Of a stretch of DNA of 64,000 nt, positions 25,923 to 39,200 are shown one piece after another. The translations under genes were made by a program, and so were the position numbers. Source of the DNA: Cavia porcellus (taxonomy: Eukaryota; Chordata; Mammalia; Rodentia; Caviidae); the NCBI RefSeq assembly GCF_034190915.1, contig NW_026947484.1:75533482-75597481 (forward strand). Direction: 5' to 3'. Every line of letters begins with the position of its first letter. Position 1 is the stretch's first letter. The notes beneath the pieces were generated by a model. The model had not been told where the DNA came from. It did not search any database and saw only the letters and a program-made list of their open reading frames with translations.

Positions 25923-27193
25923 TCTAAAATCTGAGTGGCTTTGACCGAACTCCGGGGAATTAAGACCGAACTCCAGCCAGACTCCACTTTTTACCCACAT
26001 CCTGCTAGGATATAAAAAACACAGGAAAAAGGCTTTTACCAAAATGTATGTGTTTTGCTCTTTTAAAAAGAAAATCGTAAATCACCCAGATATCTGAATA
26101 GCTCTGCTGGGTAGTTTTTTGTTTACTTGGTTCCTACTGTTCCTCCATGACTTCTGAAAAAATAATTAAAAAACAAATCTTTGGAGTGAATCCTTAAATC
26201 TCAGTGTTTAGAGCACATGCTTTAAACAGGTATGGGCTCTGCCACAGGCTTGCTAAGTAATGCTGCACAAGTTTCTTAACTGCTTTTAAGAACCTAATTC
26301 TTCAACAGTTAAAGTAGGAGCATGCAGAGTACTGACCTCAAAGGGTGGCTGGGAAATGAAAGGATGCAGGAGAAAGACTTGCCTAGCACACTGTAAACGT
26401 TCAATAAATTGTAGCTAGAGGATGGTGGCTGTGGAATAACTACTCTATATGAAGAAAACACGTTTGGTTGTTAGCATACTTGCTCTCACAGGTGGAAAAG
26501 AGAAACCCAGGAACTGCAGGACTGTGGTTCTCAATGGGGATCCCCCTCTTTGCACATGGGTCAGGGTGAGTAGACAGCCGCCTTTCTTTTATGTTACCTT
26601 TGGTCTGGCAGAGAAGTGATCCCACCTCCCAGCAATGACTTGGGTCATCTGTCCAGGCCCATGGGAAGGCCACAGCCTGGACATACTTCAATTTCTGAGT
26701 ACCAGGGCTGGTGGGTCTCACTCCTCTTCCAGAAAGCCTTGGCTAGACATAGGCCTATACCCTGTACCATAACTGAATGGCCTGGACATCCTCCAAAGTT
26801 TATCTATGCCAGAAAATGGTATTTCTTGTTTTCTTTTTCTTTTATGGTACTAAGAATTGAACTCATAACCTGTTCTTGCCAGGCAGGCACTGTGCTGCTG
26901 AGCTATATCTCCCTACCCCCCACTTTTAGTGTAGAATTTGTCTAGTATCTATCTGTATGTCTGTCTTTCTGTCTATCTTTTTGGTACTGGTAATCAAACT
27001 CAGGACCTTGCATTTTCCAGGCAGACACTTATGTCACTGAGCTACATCCCCAGTCCTGAAAATGACATTTCTGAGTGCTTTTAAATTAAGAGAATTATCT
27101 TCCTTCAGAAGCTACTGAGGCTGAATTTTTATCATTATCCAAAAGTAGTTTTATCTATTTTCACAAGCTCAAAAAAATGTTTTGGCTTTATTT

Positions 27194-27250
<57 letters not shown>

Positions 27251-30200
27251 CATTAGCAGCCAGGGGAGTTCCTCTTTACTGCTGATGACCACTCTCAGTT
27301 TGCATGGAATGGCTTTTGCTCTAACTGGCAACCTCCTTCCTGATTGCTTCTATTTCAGACCAGACAAAACAATTTCAACAAATGTTCTATGCATATCATG
27401 GTTATGCATTCATATTAGATCTCTGGGGAGCCACTTATTAATCCCACTAAGGACATTTTCTCCTAACTTGTCTCCTCAATTGGAATCTTACTTTGTCTAA
27501 GATTTGTATACGGCTTTTCTTGTCAGTTTCTGCATTAAACTAAATTTTATTTTCTTCTAGTGAAACTATCTTCCCTACATGGAGGAAGAAAAGAAAACAG
27601 ATTTCTGATTTAATTTTATTAAAGAAAGCTGATTGTATGAAAACCATCAGAGAGGTAAGTTAGGAGGCTCTAGATACCATTTCCTTCAGTATCTGGGAAG
27701 CATGGATATTGGGGAAGGTGGGATTGGGCAAGATGGGATTCTACATGTTCAAACTAAACACATATAAAGCCTGGCATGGTGGTACATGCTGTAGTCCCAG
27801 CACTCAGGATGCTGAGGCAGGAGGATTGTAGCAAATTAGAGACAGGCCTGGGCTACAAAGTGAGCTCAAGGCCAGCCTGAACTGCAGAGCAAGACTGTCT
27901 CCAAACAAACAAACAGACAAACAAAAAACCCAAACCATATCTAACTTCTACTCTTTTGATAAGTGGTAGCCAAAGGTTACATAATCGTGGATGACTTTCC
28001 AAAGGAAATGACAGCAAGGACACTTCCTTACCCGGCAGTCTCTCTGGAGTGTTTTCATGAGCGCATTGTACGTTTCTGTATCAAAATACAACCCTTCATG
28101 CATGTCTTGGAGGAAATCTAAGTCTTTAAACGTGGGGTTGGACTTTTCCCTCTCCTTCCGGGATGCTCTCCGCTTATAGGTGGAGCCTTTCAAGTCGTAG
28201 GTGAAGTGCATTCGCATGGAGCGCGGCAAGACGTTGTTCATCACCACAATCCTGATGTTGATGCCCCCCGACTGCATGCAATACAGGCCATAAAACTTGG
28301 GCAAAAGAGTCCTGGGATTCTGGTTCAAATTCTAGAAACGGGGGAAAAAAAAAAACCAAGAAAGGCAGAAAGAAAAGGAAAGGAAAAAGAAATTTATAAT
28401 TTCTTACTTTACAAAATAATGCCCCATTAAGATATATTTGCATGCAAAAATGATACTAACATGGGATTTAATTATCTCTATTAATGTCCATTGCTAAAAT
28501 TATGCTGTTTCTAACTTATTCCTTAAGTCTGTTTATTGGAATAGCAACTCTACCATTTTAAACTCAGTAGTAAAAGTGGCTGAGTTAAATATGGGTCAAA
28601 TGTCTCAAATTAGCTCCAACTAAATCTTGCAAAGTATTAGTGGGTGCCATGAGGGACTGTCCACCAAGGAGGTGAAAAAGAAAAGGATTGATTGTTGGGG
28701 TAAAAGGGATAAACATTTAAAATTTTAATAGAGCTGGCAAAACTCTCTTCCTAAATGGAAGGCCAAATTATAATCACAATTAATATTAGACAAAGTCTAC
28801 CACTCCCATCAGTTCTGAAAATCATCAAAGTGTAACATATTTATACGCGAGATTTGTGATGATTAGCAACTTGTTTAAAAACTGCGTATCACTGGTTCTT
28901 ATAGAAATTTAGCATTTTTGATATATTTTCAGTCACCTCAGTGATAATTTTGTGTTATTATCTTTTGCTCACTTTTCTATGAATCTTTATCACTACTGGA
29001 GTCCTTGATATACTCTGAATTTCTGTAATTTTCCTCTTCTGTATGGACTAAATGTTTTTTTAACTGTTATTTTATTATTAAAAAAGGTAAGATTCTTTAC
29101 CTATTTTTGCTATACCTTAAAGATAGATAAGAAATTAAGATAATTTACTAAAGGGTATAAAATGAAGGCTCCCTGGTGATCCTGATTTTTCTTCCAAATC
29201 CCAACAGTATAGGAAATTACTACTTTCACTATCTTTAAACCACCCAGAATATTCTATGTACTTATATTTACTTCGCGTGTGTCACTTTTGCTATAGAAAC
29301 ATTTTTTTCATTTGATGCATCAGTTTCTTTTGCTTTTCTAGCTTTTTGTTGAGCCAAGATTTTTAGATCTAAAGGTGACAAATTTGTATTTATTTCCAAA
29401 TTTTTAGTAGTTTAGATCATTATAATTGGCCTGGCTTCAAACAAAATGAATTTTGAGTGTGTGTAAAAGATCTGACATGGAAAATATACACTTTTATCCA
29501 AGTGGATAGCTGTTTATTCAATAGTCTGAACTTTCCCAGTTGAATTTAAGTTAATTCAGTAAGTGGTAAAATGTATAATGGTCTATTTCTGGACACCTCA
29601 TTTGAATCCATTGGTCCATTTGTCTAGAACTGTAGTAACATTAGATCTTTAACATCAGTCACAGTCTGATGGATTTTTGGTACATTCTGTGACAGGTCCA
29701 CTGCTTTCCTCTTTTTCAAAAGTATCTTGTCCATTTTTGTACTCTTTTCATTCCATCTGTAAAATGTTCCTTAAAGCAATACTTGTATAATTTCTCTTTC
29801 AAATGAATCAATCGTGTCAAATTCTGGGAAAAATCCTACTGGAATTTTTGATTGGAATTAGATTAGATTTACAAGTTCATTGTGGGGTAAACAGAAATGT
29901 TTACTTGATTGAGGTCAGGAACTATATACATATCTTCATTATTTTGTAACTTTTTATGTCCTTAAATAAAATTTTGAGGTTTTGCATAGTTTTTTCATCT
30001 TGTATATATGTTTTTACAGCTCTAATATTTTAGAGCTTTTCTTGTTATTAGAAACATTCTCTCTAAACTGATCATTCCCCTGTAAAATCTCCAGCTCCAT
30101 AGCATTTATATAATGGAATACAATGGATCTGTGCATAGATTTATCTTCTATCATACAAATCTGCTGAACTTATTAGCTCTAGGCTTTCCTGGTTTAAGCT

Positions 30201-33200
30201 GAAGCTGCTCATTTAAAATTGTGTCCTACATAGAAAACAGTACTTATTTCCATAACTGCTCAAAAAGTCATTCCCAAAATTTCTAGTGAATATTTGAGGA
30301 AAGACCAGTCAGGGAGGGCACTTTTATCTTTTCTTTGCATTCTAGGGAATGGCTCATGTTTTTCCCGAAGAGTTTTTATGTGAAACCTTAGAGATTGATA
30401 AATGTATGACATGTATATTCATTAATTTGCTTATTATTTAAAAAATTTTGCTGCCCATTTAAAGAATTTTAATTAAAAGGTGGAGTTGAATTTTAAGGGT
30501 CTAGGTTTCTCCTGAATTTGTGTTTGGTTAATTATGGCAAATTATGCCAAAATTTTTTCCTAATGGGATGAATTATACTGCTCATTATACAAGCTTTCAC
30601 GATTGGGATGAAACCATTTGTTCAGCTACATTTTAAATTTTTATTGAATTTTAATTAAGTTGCAATAGCTATGTATAGTTAATGGCTACTATATTAAGTG
30701 ATACATTTCCAAAATAAAGGAATATTATATCAAAGCTTCCGATTAACTCATTTAGTAGGTTACTAAAGGGTGTGGTCAGCTTAAATCATTTTAAAATATG
30801 TATATGCATAAAATACCTAAAATAGCGGTAATACCTACCTTTAATAAAGAAATTATAGTTGGATGTAGTATTTTCTATTTTCCATTTTTAAAAAATCTGC
30901 CTGCTGTCTACTAAGATTTTTATTTAGATTTTTGATTTCTAGATTTCAAATGACATTAAGTCACAGTATTTAATGTTGTTTCCAGGAGATTTTGGAATTA
31001 AATCATATTGTTACATACAAATAAGCTATGCAGCATCTCATTGATTTTGGTTTTTATTTTGATTGTCTGATTGAGACAGCGTCTCACTCTGTGGCCCAAG
31101 CTGGCCTTGAGCTCTCTAGTTGCCCTGAATTTATAAACCTCCTGCCTCAGCCTCCTGAGTGCTGGGATTATAGGCAGCACTACTACACTGGTTTCATTGA
31201 TTTTGTTTGGAAGTGGAGATGACAGTTATCACCTCTCGGAGCAAGTGAATGGCAGAAGTAGGGCTTTTGAAATCCAAATGTCTTCAGGTAGCCATTTCAA
31301 TCACAGAAAATTAGCATTTGCCATGAAAGTACAATAAAACTGGAGGTCTGAAAATGGTAAAGATACTTAGGAAAAGAGTTCATTCTTTTGAAAATTTAGA
31401 CCAAATAATCTAATAATTGCATCCAGGTTAAGTTCTTATTTCCCTATATCTAAAACATTACAAAAAATTTTTCACGTTGCCAGGTTTAAGCTACAGAACC
31501 CTAAGTTCTGAGGGACAGTAGCTAACACAGAGCAGGTGCTGTGTATACTGCAAGGGTTAAAAACAGCCGCTGCTTATGCAGTCTTGGCTGTGTGCGTGAC
31601 CTTGTCTTGTCACTCAATTTACCTTTGCCTCATTTAAAAAAATGGTAACACCTATATTAACCAAGGTTGCTGTGAGGTTTAAATGAATTAATGATGCAAA
31701 ACATTTTAAGCCTTATTTAATACACAGGAAGTCAATGAACGTTAGCCATCTGTATTATGACCATGTGCTGGGTGCAAAAAGCTTTGCGGTGCTCTGCTTT
31801 CTTTATCACTGTCACTACAGAAGGAAGGTACAATTTCCCAGCTTTTAAAAACTGAGGGGACCAAGGTCCAGCAGCGGCATCGCCCACTCGGTCACACTGT
31901 GGATGGCTGTGGTGGGACTGGAACCCGGGCTGGGTTATTCAACAACTCTGCTCTACTATTTAGTTCTAGCAGACTTTTAAAAATCTGCTCAACAAACATC
32001 TTGGCATAATCTAAAAGCAACTGCAGGAAACATGCCAAAGAGTCATTTAAGAAACACAGACAACCCCCAAAATAACTGTTGAGGAAACGAATGAAACCAA
32101 AAGCAGAAGCTTCGATTATGGGTAGTTCCTCACCATGTAATACCCTGGCAGCAGCTTCTGGAGGAATTCCGCTTCTTTATGCTGAACGGTTTTGATGATA
32201 AACTCATCATCACTGGTCACAAAAAACAAGGACCCACTGGCTCCAGGGTTGGACAGCTCTATGAGCGGCTCACTGCAGATGGAATACTAAACGAGGAGAT
32301 GAATCAATATTTTAGTTAATCATAATCACGATCAGCAGTAGTACTGTACAGTTCTGGGGATCAAGTTCATGCCTTGCACGGGCCAGGTAAGTGCTCTACT
32401 ACTGAACCACACCCCCAGCCCTAAGCAAGCATCTAAATATACTTAACACTGCCGAGTTTGGTGGCACATGCCTGTAATTCCAGTATTGTGAGGCTTAAGC
32501 AAGGAGGATCATGAGGTCACAGCCATCCCAAGCTATCAGGGAATTCATGCTCAGCCTGATTATCTGATTGTATCTCAAAAAACACATACACAGAAACATG
32601 CATACACATGTGAGCATGCACATGCACACACAGAGTTAATAATGTTTATGATGCTTCTGTGGAGAACAACCATGGTATTAACATATCTTGATCTACTTGA
32701 AATTCGAACGTTTCTCTATATGCTTTAAAAGGAGGCTCCTGGTAAACTAAGAAGATTTTGGGGAGATTTCCAAAGATTTAGTTGATCTGTTCATTCTAAT
32801 TAAACATGTTCCCCTTAGCCCCCTGTATCACATGATAGAATCATGAAAAAAAATCACATTTATACAATGAAGTAATTAAAATAGTCATGGTGCCAGCACA
32901 TGGTTATAATTTCAGCACTCTGGGAGGCTGAGGCAGGAGGATTACAAGCTTAAGCCCAGCCTGGGTAATTTAGTGTCTGGGACTCCTGTATAGCTCAGTG
33001 TGAAGGCCCTGGGTTCAATCCTCAGTGCCAATAACCAAAAATCCATGTAAACTAAGATGCATTGTTTTCAGCAAGTGCACACAAAGTAGCAGTGTCCATC
33101 GTAATCTGTGCCATGAGTTCATCACTTGGACATTATCACCTAGTCCCCTTTCACTACATCAGCAGATTTCTCTTCTCTTAGTTTCAGCAAGTTCACAGTC

Positions 33201-36200
33201 AAATTCACTTCAAAGCCGTGACCAGATGACAAGGCATCTTTGTGGCAATGAGGACGCTGTGTGTCGCTAGCAGATGGAGCTGGGGCCAGGTGACAAGCTT
33301 GGTAGTGGAAACAGGGCTCTCCCTTCCCTGGGCTGGGTAGGAGTACCGGGCAACGCACACCCAGTACAATGGTACATGGTGACTCTCGCCTTCCTCCAAC
33401 TATCTTAGAGAACAGAAACACTGTCTGCCTTGCTCCTGAGCCAGGCACTGGGCCATCGCCCTTGACTCCTGCATTTCTCCACCTTCCACATCCAAACCCC
33501 TGACTGTGCCTGCTTCCTTCATGCTGCACGCTCAATACCCCAAGTTTAGTGGTTTCACCACTTCCCGCCTGGGGTCTTAGGACAAGCTCCTCATCTCACT
33601 CTCACATGCTGTCCTCGCCTGCGCTCAGAGACCAGGGATCTTTCTAAAACACAAATCTGACGTTCTTTGGTTCAGCCCAGCTTTACAATTTTTTTTTTCT
33701 TTTTGGTGCTGAGGATTGAATTCAGGGTCTTCACATTGAGTTTACATGCCTGACTCTTTTAAAATTCTTTTATTTTGAGACAGAGTCTGAAAAAGTTACT
33801 AAGTTGCTCAGCGTGGGCTCAGACTTGCTATCCTACCTGTCTCCCTGTGCTAGCTTTTCCACTGTTCCTGCGGAAGTGCTCAGACCACAAGTGACCCGGC
33901 CCTGCTCTCAGCCGTTTCTCTCATCGGTCCCTCCTATACTTGAGCTCCAGCAAGACAGCAAGTTCTCATTTCTTAGATGTGCTGTACGCTCTCGACTCCC
34001 AGGTGTTTGCATTTTCCTCTGCCCAAGACGATCTCCATTTCACTACTGCTCACTCTTGCATCCAACCATGTGAAAATATTTACTGAGCATCTGTAATATC
34101 CCAGGTGCTCCTGAAGCTTATATCCCAGAAGAAGGAGACAATCAGTAAGCCACTAATGAAATTATATATCAGAATATGGCAAGCATGGACAGCGAGGCAA
34201 CCAGTACCAGGAATGTCTGAGACTGGGTTGCAGGACATTTACAATAGTGCGGAGCTGGGGGAAAGCTCAGTGCCAGAGCTCATGCTTTGAAAGGCCTTGG
34301 GTTTCAATCCCATCCCAGATGAATAATAAATGAATGAATAAAGGCTTAAGCAGGTGGTCCCTGAAGCCTCGCTGGTAAGCTAGCATTTGAGCAGAGGCTA
34401 AAGGGAAAGGGGTGCAGGCCATGTGGATTTCTGGGGAAGGGGCATTTTAGGCACAAAAAAAGCATATGCCAAGGATCAGAACACTGATGGGTGCAAGGTG
34501 GTTGCCCAAGTGGATGAGCAGAGCTGAGAGGGATGAAACCAGAGGGGCCCAGCAAGCTGAGCATGGTGGGTGCTGATGGCCACCATTGGGGCTTTGGAGG
34601 GCTTATGAGTATTTAAGACCTCATCATACAAAAATCTATATGGAGGGAGAAGGAGAGAGGAAGGAGAGAAAAGCCAGGAGAAAATTATTAAAAGGCAGTT
34701 TCTAGGTGTACTTTATTTTGCTTTGGCAGCACCATGGGTGAGGGAAACAAAATCTCCAAGAGGAAGAAGCAAGTACCACACTTGCTGACGTTCAAAGACC
34801 CTGCCACCACCTACTGCCCACTTCCTCTACTTCTCACTGGCCTTGCTTCTGGACATTCTCTTGCTGAGCAGCAGTGGAGCTCTTATGGATGAGTTGAAGG
34901 TTAGTTAAGTAAGGAAGACAAAAGTAATCATCAGACTGTGAACAAGAAGCCATAAAATCCAAGCAGCCACGTGCACAGGGTGCCACGTGGAAGGGTGATT
35001 CGTGGAAAGGGCATGAGATAGAACCACCTGGTATTTGTAAAATGTTGCCCTGCCAGGTGCTAGTTACGTGACTCTCAGTTTGTGGCTCAGCATCGCACTT
35101 TTGAAACCTCAGCAGAGTGAGCACTTAGTTGGCTGTTATTATTGTATTACTTATATGATCACAGGCAGGAGAGAGAGGCACCCAGGCTGCCTTGCTGCAC
35201 ACACTGCCTGGGCAGCAAGAGGTGCTAGCAGCACCCTAGGAAGTGTGGAGCTTTTCACTGGCATTCATATGGGGAGAAGATTCCCCTCAAATATGCTAAG
35301 ACATCCTGAGCGAAGCAAGACAAAAGGGGGGTCTGTCACATAATCATGAATTCAAGACCCTGGAAGATACAAGTGTGGACCCTACATTCCTTAAAGGCAG
35401 ACCTGGGCTCTCTTTAGACATTTTGACTCTTCATTCTATGGCATTTAAATTTTGGGTATAGATCCTTCTTATGGGTAGAAGCAGATTTTAGGAAAGTATA
35501 AAATCAACAAAGGATGCAGAAAGTAGAGGCTGCCATACAGAGAAATTACAGGATGATCCAAGAAAAACTGTCTAGAAAAAACCAGACTCCAACCTGGACA
35601 TCTCTCCTGATCAAAGTCGCAAATTCTACCACAGGGACACATAATGGAGATGATTTTATCGATTACTTGTCAAATATGTCTTTATTGTGCAATTTATAAA
35701 CAAGTAAATGGCTTCAATTCATTCTGATAACTTTTGGGGATGAATAATAACACATCATCAACATGCAATCAACAGGGATTAGGACCCTGATCAGGAACCT
35801 GAACATTATGCTCTGGCGTCCTACAGCCTCTCACCCCACAACTTGGATACCACGTCCTCTTCTAAGCAACCTTTAAAATGCTGCCTTTTCAGAGCAAATA
35901 AAGAGGAGAGATGGGAACATTTTAATTAGCTACAATCAACAAGCTCCCATGTGTGCTCCTGGGTTTTATGCACCTTCCAGGCACTTTTCATTTGTGCAAG
36001 CTGCTCAAATGCATTCATTTTCTCGCTTCTATTTCCTGCAAGGCCTTCCTGCTCTACCCACTGGAAAGAAAGCAAAGTACATCCCAGCTGGGCCCTGCCA
36101 ATGCAAATTACCAGTGTAAACTTGTGCCATGTGGTGGAGATAATTTTACCTGCTATTTCTTTCCCTCATAGTATAAAATATTCACTTTACTGTCTTTCTT

Positions 36201-39200
36201 CCAGGTTCAAGTAAGCCTGAAAAGTCTCCTATGAGTTGGATTTCTGATTATCTGGCCTGAGATAGAGAAGGAAAGAATCAGTGGCCTGGGCCTAAGCAGA
36301 CATCGGAATGCCCTGGGGCCCTGGGCCTGCCTGAGGATGAGTTTGTCTAGGAAGGAATAGGGAAGAAGCAGCATTTGCATTGTTTACACACAGACACACC
36401 TTCGCTCTATGTCCAAATTATGCATGTTTCAACATGAACCCTGTAATCAGCACACACATGGTGCATTTTAATAACACTAAGAACATAAACAGAACAATTC
36501 AGGCAGAAATCTAGATCTGACAGCACAGAACTAAGTAAAAACACACACACACATCACAGGAAATCAGCATCAAATCTATCTATGGAGTTACCAGTGGCTA
36601 AATAATGGTCCTGCCTCTCTCCTACAGTGGATCTTCACAAATCCAGGGTGGATAGTTCCAGTTTGACAAATGCCAGGATGTACGTGCGATCCAACTAGAT
36701 AGCCTTTATTTGCTTACGCACAGTTTTTCAAGTGCTGTCTTACTTAACTGTTCTGTGCTTTGTTTGGAATGAACTCTTTCCAAATGTGTTTCAGTAGAGG
36801 TGCTCAACGTCTGTGTTCTTTAGACAATTCCAGCTGGTGAGAGGTTTCAGAGCAATGGGGGAAACTACTGCTATGGCCTTGCGCTGCTCCCACCAATGTG
36901 GGCAACCCTTCAGTGACTCTAGCCTCAGATTATGTTGCTTGTGGGCTAAACTCTCTTGAGAGTTATATCTGATTTTCCAAAGCATGTGAAACATGCAAAG
37001 GCTCTTTCTTCATCTTCTATAGCCCAGATAACTAAGTGGTTACCCCAGATAAAGTGCTTTGTGAGTGAGCTTCAGGAATCTCCAAGACTGCCTCAGTCCT
37101 GGGCGGTGGGTGACCCCAGTGTAAGGGAAGGAGGCCACAGCTGTTGGGGAACCAGAAATCGTATTTAATAGCACCACTACTCTTTTGTTTCTTGCTGGCC
37201 CCACAGATGCAGACAGTCACTAAACTGTGTGCGAGGAGAATGAAGGAGAAAAATGGAACAAAGAAAATTACATCTACCTGCCTGGCTCTATCTCCTTCCT
37301 TCTTTTTTATTATGCAAACCTTCAAACTATGTAGATGTATAATTAACATCTGAGAGTCTATTTCCAGCTTCACCAATCATGAGCTCATGATTAATATTTC
37401 TCCTTCTATACCTCTAATTACTCTCCGCCTGCTTCCATCAGATCCTTTTCTCCCTTTTGCTTGCAATTTAATTTTTGTATAATAGTGCTATTGAGTTATG
37501 TCACATACCATATAATTCACCCTTTTATAGTGTAAAGTATTTTCAATTAATTTTTAATTGACAAAACCATGTCCTTATGGAGGAAAACATAAAGTTTGTA
37601 TGTATACAAGTGAGGTGGTTAAATCTAGTACCCTTCGCCACTTTGTGTGTGTGTATGTGTGTGTGTGTCTGGAGGGAGGTAGGAAAATGTAAAATTCTTT
37701 CTTTCTCTATTCTTTTAGATACTTTCAAACATAACATATTGTAATTGATCATAGTCACCAGATAGGACTCCTAACTGAAACTTTGTATCTTTTGGCTAAC
37801 ATTTAGAATTCTTTTGGAGTAAACTGCAGACAACAAATAATTTTATCTATAGGTATTTCAGTATATTATTCTAAAAAACAGACTCTCCTTTTAAAATAGA
37901 ACCAAGATATAATTATCCTACAAAATATGTTTTCAACATCATCCAATATCTCTTATAGCATGTGAATCTCTTATAGTTTAATATCTAGTCAATTGAACTG
38001 TCTGGCTCTCTTAACATCTCAGATCAAAACTCTCTCCTTCAGTGATCCTGGTCTACTTCAAGTCCTAAACGCTAGTGCATTCATATCCCTGGTCTCACAG
38101 TCCTTCCAACACCCAGGCCCTCAACACTGAAATGCTTGTCTCTTCTCTTCTAACTAATTGAAGGCCTTGTCATTTTTAAGACATAGTTGAAACTATACCA
38201 CATCCAAAGGGGACCTCTGAATCATCATTCACACAGAGAAAGATCACCCTGTCCTCTGAAATCGGGAGCATTTGATGTTTTCCTTCAGTCTTTTTACTTA
38301 GTGTTTCGTAGAGTTGGTTGTTTTTCCACATAAACAAATTAACATCCCACTATGAGTCTAACTTCTTTGAGTATTTTTGATTCATCATGTTTGAATTTCC
38401 CTGTAATGAAACACACAGTATTCTAGACATATAGGTGTTCAAAATACTGAATAATTTCAAAATTTACCATCTATAGGGACAGAGACTTTAGCTCTGAGGA
38501 CCCATTAGTTTCATTGACTGTGCTCCTATGTAATACTCCAACTCCATTATGGAAATATTTTTTTTTGTTCAAAGACCCATTACAAAACTCATGTCAGCGG
38601 TGTAATAAATGGTTTAGCAAAAGACCTTCCGCCAAGACAGCAGTTTTGTGAGCTTGGGCTGAGTGAAAGAATGCAGATCGCAGCCTGTGAACAGCCTAAG
38701 CACAAGCAATCACTCTGTCACAGTGATAGTATCAGTGTTCAGAATGTAGGTCCAGGGTGGGTCTGTGGCTGCTAAGAAATTCAAGGACAATTGAGGAGGA
38801 GAACCCACTAATTCCTCGGATATGGTACAAGACGAGAGATCAATGCTGCTTTCCATAATATAACACTAAAACTCCACTAGGTTTCCTGATGCATTGGCTA
38901 ACATGGTGATCTCCATAATGGCTAAGAAACCAAAGAATCTTGGGTTTTCCTTTATCTTTGAGTCAGGGTCTCATTAAGTAGCTCAGGCTAGCCTTCAACT
39001 CATGGTGATTTTCTTGCCTCAGCCTCTTGAATCCTAGAAGACTACAGGCATGCAGCACCATGCCCTGCAAAGCAAAGGATCTTGCCGGTCACCCACACAC
39101 AGAGCAAATGCATTTGTGAACTGACAGGCACCTGATACTTCAGTTAAGCTGGATGGTGTGACAGAGCACAATGTGGACAGATATGAGGTGCAATTAACAA

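Larger units (their letters stand above)
9172..28031 (-). other. PIP5K1B: PIP5K1B intron (18.9 kb)
   Basis: The largest intron in the window. It holds MIR, L2 and L1M relics, several ID/B1/B4 SINEs, hAT-like pieces, an unclassified monomeric repeat at 11.5-12.4 kb and large STRs at 14.75, 22.86, 25.8 and 27.2 kb. No further exon was recognised. The stretches 9.6-11.3, 12.7-13.7, 15.9-16.8, 20.9-22.8 and 23.2-24.6 kb show nothing that I can name. Confidence 0.9.
28332..32133 (-). other. PIP5K1B: PIP5K1B intron (3.8 kb)
   Basis: Mostly an old antisense L1 region (28.9-30.7 kb), then a B1 and two adjacent MIR relics. Stretch 28335-28890 shows nothing nameable. Confidence 0.9.

Noticed and set aside
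25667..26042. Two minus-strand frames of 106 codons
   Set aside because: They consist mostly of translated CA/GA microsatellite (Ser-Leu and Cys-Val runs).
27948..28328. 126-codon minus-strand frame read as a whole protein
   Set aside because: Only the part down to 28032 is coding (PIP5K1B exon). The rest reads through a GTAAGG donor into intron.
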